64,000 nt of DNA from the NCBI GenBank assembly GCA_037893245.1, contig JBAIAA010000237.1, positions 1,364,001-1,428,000 of the forward strand, given 5' to 3'. A program made the translations under genes and the position numbers. Shown in pieces: positions 34,201 to 46,200 of this stretch. The notes beneath the pieces are model-generated. The model was given only the letters and a program-made list of their open reading frames with translations, had not been told where the DNA came from and ran no database searches. Numbering within the stretch: the first letter of the stretch is position 1; every line of letters begins with the position of its first letter. The stretch is from Crossaster papposus (lineage: Eukaryota; Echinodermata; Asteroidea; Velatida; Solasteridae).

Positions 34201-37200
34201 AACGATGTCAGATGTAGGCCCTATTCCTTCCACTATGACTATCATTCCAATGTGTTCAAGCCACACTGTATTGATACTTTAAACAATGAACAGTAATCAA
34301 TCGCTACGTATACAATTCAATTCAATGTATTTTGGCGGGAAAAGCACCTTGCGGTTTCAGTCATTCTCAGGGTCTCAGGGTAGGCCGCTACCATAAAAAA
34401 ACATAAAATCTACTTTGTTCATGAACCAGATTATTTTGTTATGCCAACAGCAAACCTAGGCAAGTCACCGACATGACTGTTTAGGATCGTACATAGGCCT
34501 ACTGTATGTGCCAACCGCTAAATTGTCGCTCAAATGTATCTCATGTTTCTCCCTTCTATGCGCATGCGCGTTTCACCTTGGATAAGAAGGAAAGTAAAAA
34601 ACAAAAAATATAATATAAAATAGAAATTCCCCTCCCCACCAATTTTTTGAAATGTTAGTGATGTAAACCTATTTATTAATTTTAAGAGGCCTTAACAATT
34701 TTGGGTTCATAAATGCTGGAAAAACCTTACAAACCAATAACTGTTCTTTTAGTCTGGTTCCCAGACCCCACTTCAGATGGAACAAAGCAATTTAAGCCAA
34801 TTAATATAATTATTAAACAATTACGCATGAATACAAATCCATTAACATAATTTCTAACAGTAGTTTTTTTTTGTTTTTTTTTCTTTCATCCCGGCAAATA
34901 AATTCCGTTTTTCAATTGTAATGAGACACCTAACTTGAATGAGACACCTACCGAATTTTTTTTACACATGTTTAGGTACTGAATTAATATGTTACAATTC
35001 TTGTGTGCCAGACGATAATTCCGTCCTGCTTCGCAATCAGTATCAATAAACTAAAGAACCACTCGCAACCCTGCCTGTGTGTGTGTCCCGGCTCCCCTTA
35101 TTTTTGTTTCTTTAAATTAAACACTGTCATTTTGCCCCTGAAGAAGATCATGCCAAGACCGTAATATCAGGCCCTCTTAATTTATTTGATTTATTAATCT
35201 TGTGATATGTACATAAGGCTAAACAAAATAAATGGTGTGTTTACGGTATCGGCTTGATAAAACATCCCTGTACTGTATACTGTAGGGACATTTATTTTCA
35301 TTTCATTTCAGAGTTTTAAGTGTAGAAAATGATTATGTTCGTGGCAAATAATCGAAGCTAGTGTTCAGGTCCAATTATTAATTAGCAAAATTTCAATAAC
35401 AAGTTTGAGATCGGCAAATTTGATAAAAATCCTGAGAAGCCGTCACCAACTACTGGAGGGGCATAGCCAATCAATGGAAATTTTTTAAAAAGCATGGTAA
35501 AGATCAACGATAAGATCGTGGTCATCGAGTGTCTCTTCATTTGCTTTATGAAGGTTTTAAAGATTAAACTTTAATACCGGTATGATCAGGGGTGTTAACT
35601 ACATTTGTACCGTTACTTACAATACATCTAGATTAAACTTCTTTGAGGCACCTGGGCTGCACCAATTTTTCAAGGGTGCACTGAAGGCAACTGATTTGTG
35701 TGCAATTTGAGAATTCAAAGGAGGGAGGGCACCCTGTTCCCCCTACCCCCTCCCCATCCTCTACCCTCACCCCGTCCCCCTATCCCCACCCCGTCCCCCT
35801 ATCCCCACCCCGTCCCCTCTAGCCCACCTCGTCCCCCCTCTACCCCCACACTTATCTGTGCCACATGCCCCACTCAACTGTGTCTCCTACCCCCACCCGT
35901 CAGTTCCCCCTTCTCCCACCCATCAGGGACCCCTTCTCCCACCCATCAGTTCCCCCTTCTCCCACCCATCAGGGACCCCTTCTCCCACCCATCAGGGACC
36001 CCTTCTCCCACCCTTTTCCCCGCCCCCCACCCTGTTCCCCACACCCCCACCCCGTTCCCCTACCCAACCCCGTGTTCCCTTATGCTACTACTCCTGACAG
36101 CTTTATACAAGAGGAGGGGATACAGCCTAACACTGACTACATTGTATTTGGCAGCAACCACTCTACAGCCCTGTCTCCTGGACTTGGTGACGTGAGGCTT
36201 CTCACATTCAATCGATGCTGAAATGGAACAAGTTTGTTCAGTTCCTTGCGAAAGTCCCGCATACGCATGCCCTGGCACTTCTTCACGCTGTCGAACGACG
36301 GTACATCCTTCTGAGCCGGTATGCCAAGCCCGCCTGCCATTATGTCTGCACGGAGATACTGGAGAAAGCGATGGGTGCCATTGTAATATTCAATCATCTT
36401 GAACGTAGTTGATATTGGATCACCTATATCAACTGAGACTTTAAGCTTAATCGAGTCACGGGCGTAATCAACCATCATTTTTTGAAGTTGGGGTTCTAGA
36501 AGTTCCCCTGGGAGAGCTTCCGGAACATTTGCGTAGAATCCCATACTCTCCGTGACAAGGCCAGAGTAGCGGTTGCTGGAGTTAAGCAGCGGCTTGAAAG
36601 TCTGCAGGAGTTTAGCAAAGCCAACATAGTCGGCAATGTTCGACGTGAAGATGCGGTCATAGCTGGGCATCTGCAGGGCTTCGTGATGAGGAGGAAAGTT
36701 TAGGCAGTTGGTCAAAGAAACACAAATGAGAAGCCTTCCCTGATGGATGAAACTCAGGAATTTCTGAAGGAGATCGGTGACGTACTTGTGGTACATCACC
36801 ATCCAAGAGGAGCAGGATCCAGGAGTGTGCTCTTCAACTCTTAAGCAGTCCCATACTGTGAAAGGCATTCTTTTTTGGCTCATGAGGTACTTGTAATTTC
36901 TGTATGCACACAGGTCATCTTCGTTTGGAGATCCTGAAGCTTGTAGGCATGGACTACCAAATATTACTTTGTATTTGCTCGCCTCTGCTGCAGTAAGTGT
37001 AGGGTTGTCAAATGGTATGTCTCTTTGATCTGCATCACAGGGCAGGAACAGACCATGTTCAAACCACTTCTCCATCTGATTTTTATCACTTGCACTCAGG
37101 CGATTTAGGTATTCTGAAAAGTTATTCTTCAGACTTTGGTTGCTGTTCTCAAAACAATTCTTTCTTTGTTGTCTGAGATTGATAGAGGTTTGATTGTCTC

Positions 37201-40200
37201 GTTGACATTCCTGCAACTGCCATCCTTTCCAGACATGGCGCAGATGCCCAAGTTCTTTGTCCAGGACACTCGCCAGTCCTTTAGTGGCTTCGTTGAGTTG
37301 CTGGGCGCTCATCTGAAGGAGTTCACCCAAGCTCGTCTTGATCAAGGCGTACTCTCTTTTGGAAATGTGGAGCGAGTACCAGATGGTTGTCAAACTGGAA
37401 GCGATGTGGTCAGTGTCTGCGAATCGAACCAACATGAAGAGAAACAACACGTTTCTTGCCATCACAAATGGATCCTGATCATTAAGAGTAACGTGAAGTT
37501 TTCCCAAGTACTCGGTAGGCAGGGAAGCAGCCGTGAACACTGTGTTGCGGAGGTCTCCACAACCAGCAGATAAGACATGATAGTCCCTGTCCAGCTGTTT
37601 TTTTCCGACACTCGCACCCGACCATTCATTGTTTTCAAGTCGAAGGAAGTCTGTCGCCATTGTGTTCCCAAAGTATTCGGGGAAATCGCCATACGATAGT
37701 ATTTTCAATCTGATGAGATTCGTCGAGAGTTGCTTGATGAATGCCAGAATTTTCCGACATGCCTTTTTGTGTGCTGGGAAGTCGCGCCGTTGACATTCTG
37801 TATTGCAATACCATGCACTGTTGCATGCTGAACACTGCAGAGAGAAACAAAATTAATAATAATAATAATAGGCAATTTTTTAATTATAGCACACTTATCT
37901 ACCAAGAATGGTACTCAAGGCATTTTGTCCTTAATATCCCTGCTCATTGTGCCCACGTAACATTCCAAATACCACGTTAACTTTTGGGGAGTATACAGCT
38001 CAATAAATGCTGCCATCTTGGCACAAAATACATTGTGTAGCCAACAGTCTCCGCCCTCACTGTACCCATTTCACTCCTGAGTGGGGGAACAATGGGTGGG
38101 GAGAAGCAAGGTGACAAAGAGCTTGTCCAAGGGCATACACACCACGGTCCTTAGCGACTTTGACCAATCAAAGGTTGGTGAAGAGAACTGGGCAGTGCCA
38201 TTGGGCAAGGCAGTGGCTAGTAGGGTTGGATTTGTAAGGGGGGGGGGGGGGGGGGGACCCAGGGTGCAAATTGTTAAGGTGGGGCACTTGTTCCAACTTA
38301 TATACTGTTTGTGTGCACTTCAAGATTTCAAATCCCCCTTCCCCTCTGTTTATCGACTGGGGCAGGGTTACCTGACCTGACCCGACCTGACCTGACCTGA
38401 CCTAACCTGTCCAGTCCAGTCCAAGTTTAAGTCAACTTTCTTTAAAGATCTAACTCTAAAACTAAGACTAGTCCACCCTCCCGAGCCTATAGTTTAAACT
38501 TATCTTCAAGGAGATTTTACAATGTACCAGTACATGTACTGTACATTATCAACTACCCTGTAACACCAATGAACAGGCTAAACCTGGCTCACTATGCAGA
38601 CTGAGATGCATGAAAACACTTCCAATAAAGCCATTTTACATCAATTGAGTTTACAAGGAAAAGCCAGTGATAAACAAAATTATATTATGCGCTGTAAGAG
38701 ACCTGCCTTACTACTGGTACAGGTAGCTGTAACCAGTTCTTGTCGGATGCTGTGTATACACGCACAGTTTTTCCGGAGTAGGGCGCTCGCGTCGTGCAGA
38801 TGCAGCTGTGGCGAGTGCATTCTGAATTAGGGACCATGAAATACTGACTTACTTGTATAGTATTGCGCATGCGTATGTGAGGATTGTGAATGTTCAACCA
38901 ATAAAGCGATAAAAGGCACTAAATTTCATAGGAGTCCAAAATTTCAAAGTGTTTAAGATTAGTGTTTAAAACCAGCCAGCCGGACCCAACTGGTGTTTAC
39001 CATCCGATTAATACCAAGCCATGTGACGGGCTCTCGACCAATAGGAATGGGTAAACTGTCTAAGGTATATGAATGTATGTTTAAGGCATACCACCAGTGT
39101 TTTCCCAAGTTTGCCGCAAGCGCTGCACATTTTCTCCTTCGTTGCAAACATTTGGCACTCCACAGCACCATGTCTTATGCTGTCCTTTTCTCGGCACTGC
39201 GCTGAGCAGTACTTGGCCATCGGGCATCGGCTGCAAGGCAGAGTCTGCTTGGGGAGAATCTTCTCACAAAACCAGCAATGTCCAGGCTCCACATCCATGG
39301 TGATGTGTATTGGTAACTGCAAACAAATCTAAAACCCCCCCCCAGAAAATAACAATAATACGGTACCGTATGAACAAAGATCACCATAAACAAGTCAACA
39401 ATTAATAAATTAATTGACATTTTCATATGTTAACAATATCTATTTTGTTTTCTGATATTTCATTTCTTTGCTGGTCAACCGTAACCATAATATAAAAGGA
39501 ACCCATTTTTTTGCCTTGCCTGAACGAATTTTATGAAGAGACTACTGCGTACCGGTACATGTACATGTATGCAATCATTATTTGTGTGTTTTTTATGCAA
39601 AGTTGAAGTCCAATTCCAATGAAACTTGGGTCATGGATGCAATATTGTAACCTTCATATGGCATTTGAGTCAAAGGTCAAGTACTGAGGTCAAAGGTCTT
39701 TTAAGGTCAAGTTGTAAAACGGGCTGGAATTGTAAAAATTGTTTCGTTGAAAACGTGAGGTCCAATTGCAATCAAACTTGGGTCATGCATGCCAAAGTTT
39801 AACTTTTATAGGATGGTCATGTCAAAGGTCAAATACTGAGTTGAAAGGTCAAGTACTGAGGTGAAGAGTCATTTGAGGTTAAAGGTACCGGTACACCGAT
39901 ACACCATTTGCAGATATCGAAAATGTGTACTTCCGAATTATTAAGAAATATCTTACTTATTTGAAGGTAAAAAATGATTGTAGGCATCCGGGCAAAATGA
40001 TTGCGCTAGATATCCTGTAATTGTTCCGAAAAAATGAATTTTATTTAACAAAGTTTACGATCGCCGGACGACAATCGCGAAAAAAACAAGAACAACATAA
40101 AAACCACTGCCCGACGCCGGTTAAAAACGAGCGCCGTTTTTCTTGCTTTCCACGGCATTCATGATTATAAAACTTTGAGCAGGTCAGTTAAACGATATTT

Positions 40201-43200
40201 ACTATAAAATACAATCCCCCAAGTCCACCCATTCCTGATAATTTAGGCAATTACCAATGGATCCAAAGTTGTAAAATAGGATAATCGCAAAAGCAGGCGA
40301 GACACGTGGTTCGAGAACCATCCTTGTTTACGTACCGGTACTTAAGGCAAGTCAATACACCTTATTCACGAGTCGCCAATGTTAAATTAAAAGTGAGGTA
40401 CAGTGTACATGTACATTGTATATAACTCTTTAGTTTTAGAACTTGCGAGTGATTGCATTAAAATACAAGTTCCTTACAAATTAACACCAGTCTTTACTGT
40501 TAAACAATTGTACATACATGTAAACATATACGCCTATTAATATTTTCAACAACATAAAAACAACTTGAAAGCGAGGCTTGGAACACAAAATAGTCTGGCA
40601 CCATCGTATTCAACAGTTTACAATTTATATAATAAATTCAGGGAACATGATCGAAAATGGCGTCCTCGTGAATATTGTCTATTGGGTTTAAATTTTGACT
40701 GCCGCTGCACCCAATGCAGTTTTTATGCTTTTATTGTTTCAAACTGTTAACAAATGATGCAGATTTGTGCACCTGACAATGTTAGTCACGGTCGCACTGC
40801 AAATGATGGATCTTCAGATGTTATTCACTCACCTTTTTGTATGAAAAAAACCTGTATTTTGTTTGTCTTGCTGTGATGGTACTGTATTTCGGTTGCAAAA
40901 TGTACTTCTGGTTCTGATAAATCTCCAGATCCGACTATAATTTGCAGATTGCACATCATTCGCGTTTTGCACAATCATCGTATTGCACAATCTTCTGGGA
41001 AATCACAATGCAAGAACCAACAAAACCTTGTTCTCTGGACCCTGGACCAGCGAGTGGCCACAAAAAGTACATGTACAGCTGTTTGATCCGTCTCTGTATA
41101 GCATACTGGCACACTGCTGCGCACTCTAGCTTTTATGCTCGTACATACGTGTACGTACATGTACGTACATGTACGTACGTGTACGTACATGTACATACAT
41201 GTATGTACGTACATGTACGTACATGTACGTACATGTACGTACATGTATACACTACATGGACGTGTACAATCATTCTCATTTTTTGTATCCTTGTGGAGAC
41301 ATCTCTTTGTTCTTGTTGTACAAAATGGTTAGAAAGTCAACAACTTTTTCAAAATGTTCCTATTTCACCCACAATAAATTTCCTGGATTATACCCTATAC
41401 ACCCTAACCCAAACTAACCCACATCCTAACCCTATTTTTTGAGTACTTTGAGTAAAATCCAAAAATTTATTTCATGAAATTCTTCTACATGTACACAAAT
41501 GAATAGAAATTATCTCATGTATACGCATACAATGTAAAGAGTAGCCACCAATGTCACGTGACAAAAACAGGAGGAATTCTGCTCGTTTCTGAAAATGCCC
41601 TTATAAGTTTTTCCGATTACGTTCTATTGATGGTCTGGTATTATTGTTAACAATTGTAATGTTTGAGTCTTTTCAGGAGTTAAGTGGTCATAAGGTAAAC
41701 AACGTTAACAAAATAGTGCCCATGGATCCAGATTCTTTTTTTCTGGTTTCATACAATCAAAGTTCGCATATTGGCAAAAATTGACACCAGATAAAGTGCC
41801 TTTAACCAGTTCGCGCCGGGATTATTTTAACTTCGCCGAGCCGAGGGGCGGGATTATTTTTAACGAAAATCGATCCGAAGCGGGTTCAGGCTGATAGTGC
41901 CGGGAAGCACACCCACACATTTCCGGCCTTGCTCGCTGCTGACATACATTTCCGAACTTGAACTTGGCGTGTTTATGCGTCATCCGTTTTGAATTTGGGG
42001 AAATTTTTGCGTTTATATACGTCATCCGGCGCGAACTGGTTAAAGGTTTTAGGCAGGATACACCATTTGCAGATCTCGAAGGACTGCATTTATATTGTTT
42101 GCCTAATGTGCTTCTGTCCTCCGGGGTTATGTAGTACATGAACAAGTACTCAAATGAGACTCAGTGTCGCGGCTTTTCATTAAGCTGATCTAATAATAAG
42201 GCTCATGACTTTATTGCCATTTACCGTCATCGTGCCCGATGATGGATGGAGTTGGCGAGCGTTAAAAACAGGCACGAATATTATCTGACAAGGTATTTCA
42301 TGGGGATTTTTGGTGGAGAATATTTTATTTTTTACAAAATGTTGCCATTTCAGGAATTTAACAAATAAGAATACATACACACTAACTGAAGAATTCCCAT
42401 TTATTTAAATTTTGAAATTGCTTGAAAATATTGAAAGAACAAAGTGAGAATTAATATACATTGTAAAATAGCCACACAAAAAATATACAACTCTCAAATA
42501 GTAAAAGTACATGTAGTATACCATTTGTTTTTGTTGTAATTTTAAAAATAGATAGACTAGGGGATTAGTATTTCATAGCAAATTTTGGGGTTCATAGATT
42601 CTGGAAAAACCAGACAAAACAAAACTGTTCTTTTCGTCCGGTTCCCAGACCCCACTTCAGATGGAACAAAGCAATGTAAGCCAATTAATATAATTATTAA
42701 ACTTCCCGGTAGCATCGGCCTGAACCCGCCTCGGATCGAGTATTGTTAAAATAATCACGGCGCGAACTGGTTAAGAAGATCATGCCAAGACCGAAATAAC
42801 AGGCCCTCTTAATTTATTTGATTTATTAATCTTGTGATACAAAAGGTATGTACAGTATAATGCCAAACAAAATAAATGGTAGGTTGTTTTTTTTCCTCAT
42901 TTTTTTCATTATAGAGTTTTTAGTGTGGAAAATGATTATGTTCGTGGCAAATAATTGAAGCTAGTAATCATGTACAATTATTAATGAGCAAAATGACAAT
43001 ACAAAGTTTGAGATTGGCAATTTAGATGCTAAACATCCTGACGAGGCGTGACCAACAGGCCAGAAGAGCATAGCCAATCAAAGGAAAACTTAAAATACAT
43101 GTAGCATGGTAAAGATCAATGATGAGATCGTGGTCATCGAGTGTCCCTTCATTTGCTTTTTGAAGGTTTAAAAGGTTACTTATCTAATTAGGGATTTACT

Positions 43201-46200
43201 ACTTACAATGTACCGGTACATAAACTTCTTGGGGGCACCTGAGCTGCACCAATTTTTCAAGGGTGCACTAAAGGCAACTGATATGTTTGTGTGTAATCCT
43301 CTTCTCCCACCCATCAGTGCTCCCTTCTCCCCCCCCCCCCAAAAAAAAAAAATGTTCCCCCTTCTCCCACCCATCAGTGCCCCCTTCTCCCACCCATCAG
43401 TGCCCCCTTCTCCCACCCATCAGTGCCCCCTTCTCCCACCCAGCAGTGCCCCTTTATACCACCCATCAGTGCTCCCTTCTCCCACCCATCAGTGCCCCCT
43501 TCTCCCACCCAGCAGTTCCCCACACCCTACCTTGTTCCCCACATCCCCATCCTGTTCCCCTACCCCACCCCTGTCCCCTAAAAATGCTACTGCTCCTGAC
43601 AGCTTTATACAACAGGAGGGGACACAGCCTAACACTGACTACATTGTATTTGGCAGCAACCACTCTACAGCCCTGTCTCCTGGATTTGGTGACGTGAGGC
43701 TTCTCACATTCAGTCGATGCTGAAATGGAACAAGTTTGTTCAGTTCCTTGCGAAAGTCCCTCATTCGCATGCCCTGGCACTTCTTCACACTGTCGAACGA
43801 CGGTACATTCTTCTGAGCCGGTATGCCAAGCCCACCTGCCATTATTTCTGCACGGAGATAGTGGAGAAAGAAGAGGGTGTCGTTGCAATAATCGAACAGC
43901 TTGAACAAATTTGGCGTTACATCACCTGTTGTCTGATAGTCACGGGTGTAATAACCAGTCACTATTCGACGTTGGGGTTCTGGAAGGTACGAAGGGCTAG
44001 AGCCCAGAAAATTTTGGTAGAATAACATGATCTCCGTGACAAGGACAGAGGAGCGGTTGCTGGAATTGAGCAGTGGCTTGAAAGTCTGCAGGAGTTTAGC
44101 AAAGCCAACATAGTCGGCAATGTTCGATGTGAAGATGCGGTCATAGCTGGGCATCTGCAGGGCTTGGTGATGTTGAGGAAAGTTTAGGCAGCTGGTCAAA
44201 GAAACACAAATGAGGAGCCTTCCCTGATGGATGAAACTCAGGAATTTCTGAAGGAGATCGGTGACATACTTGTGGTACATCACCATCCAAGAGGAGCGGG
44301 ATCCAGGAGTGTGCTCTTTAACTCTCAAGCAGTCCCATACTCTAAAAGGCATTCTTTTTGGACTCATGAGGTACCGGTACCTGTAATTTCTGTATGCAAA
44401 CATGTCATCTTCGTTTGGAGATCCTGAAGCTTGTACCGGTAGGTGTGGACTACCAAATAATGCCACGTTTTTGCTTGCCTCAGTTGCAGTAAGTGTAGGG
44501 TTGTCAAATGGTATGTCTCGTTGATCTGCATCACGGGGCAGGAACAGACCATGCTCAAACCACTTTTCCATCTGATTTCTATCGCTTGCACTCAGGCACT
44601 TTAGGTATTCTGAACGGTCGTCCTTCATAATTTGGTTACTGTTTTCAAACCAATTCTTCCTTTGTTGTCTGAGATCGATAGAGGTTTGATTGTCTCGTTG
44701 ACATTCCTGCAACTGCCATCCTCTCCAGACATGGCGCAGATGCCCAAGTTCTTCATCCAGTACACTCACCAGTCCTTTGGTGGCATCGTTGAGTTGTCGG
44801 GCGCTCATCTGAAGGAGTTCACCCAAGCTCATCTCGATTAAGTCGTACTCTCTCTTGGAAATGTGGAGTGAGTACCAGATGGTTGTCAAACTGGAAGCGA
44901 TGTCGTCAGTGTCTGCGAATCGGACCGACATGAAGAGAAACAACACGTTCCTTGACATCACAAATGGATCCTGATCATTAAGAGTAACATGAAGTTTCCC
45001 CAGGTACTCGGTAGGCAGGGAAGCAGCCGTGAACACTGTGTTGCGGAGGTCTCCGCAACCAGCAGATAAGACATGATAGTCCCTGTCCAGCTGTTTTTCT
45101 CCGACACTCGCTCCCGACCATTCATTGTTTTCAAGTCGAAGGAAGTCTGTCGCCATGGTGTTCCCAAAGTATTCGGGGAAATCGCCATACGATAGTATTC
45201 TAAATTTGTTGAGATTCACCGAGACTTGCTTGATTACTGCCAGCGTTTCCTGACATGTCTTTTTGTGTGCTGGGAAGTTGCGCCGTTGACAGTCTTTATT
45301 GCAATACCATGCACAACAGCATGCTGAACACTGCAGAGAGAAACAAAATTAATAGTGATAATAATGGGCAATTTTTATATTATATACCAAGAATGGTACT
45401 CAAAGCGTTGTGTCATTATTATCCATGCTCATTGTGCCCACGTAACATTCCAACTACCATTTTAGCTCCCTGGGGAGTATACAGCTCAACGCTGCCATTT
45501 TGGCGCAAAATAGCTAATAACAATAGTCTCTGCCCTCACTGTACCCATTTCACTCCTGGGTGGGGGAAGCAATAAGTGGGAAGAAGCAATAAGTGACAAA
45601 GGGCCTTTTCCAAGGGTGCACACACACCACGGTCCCAGGCCGGACTAGAACCAACCACAATGTGCAGCTTTACCCACAGCTTTACCCACAGACTGCGGAG
45701 TCGATGCTCCAGACAGCTAGGCCACAGCATAGCCATTTATGCTCGTCCCATATTACCAAACATCCTTCCTAAAAACTGACTGACCTACTGACACTCACTT
45801 ACTACAATGACCAATCATAGGTTGGTGAAGAGAAATGGGCAGTGCTATCCTGCAGGGCAGTGGCTAGTAAGGTTTAATTTGTAAGAGAGGGAAAATCCAG
45901 AGTGCACCAATTTTTCAAGGTGGGGCACTGATTCCAACTTATATGTACATGTTCATTATATACTGATAGTGTGCAATTCAAGATTTCAAATGGATGCTGT
46001 GTGTACACACAAACTTGTTCCAGATTTCCAAACAGGCCGGAAATATCTGTCAGCGACTGGCTCACAGTGAGCGAAGCCGGGAAATATCAGGGTGTACTAC
46101 CCACAGATGCCGGCCTGAACCTGTCTAGGATTAAGTTTTCGTGAAAAACAATCCTGGGCCCAGTCAATGTCAAAATTATCCCGGCGCAAACTGGTTAAAT

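Larger units (their letters stand above)
32925..42090. repeat. Segmental duplication unit 1 (about 9.2 kb)
   Basis: First of three tandem units. Shared landmarks: GTGCTTCTGTCCTCCGG near the start; CTCAGTGTCGCGAC and AAGCTGATCTAATAATAAGG; a TAGTCTGGTTCC block; the C-rich block; the gene; the GGTCAAAGG tract; and the TTAACCAGTTCGCG element at the right end. The boundaries are approximate because they are set by where similarity starts and ends by eye. Confidence 0.85.

Noticed and set aside
35698-36195. Plus-strand proline-rich open frames (also at 43208-43723 and 54120-54460)
   Set aside because: They read through the C-rich minisatellite and then the antisense of the MYND gene C terminus; no splice or domain support.
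40565-40750. Short frame present in units 1 and 2 (also 48836-49021) that might be a conserved small gene
   Set aside because: Most of it is absent from unit 3 and codon changes do not favour silent sites by eye; more likely a shared insertion remnant, with low certainty.
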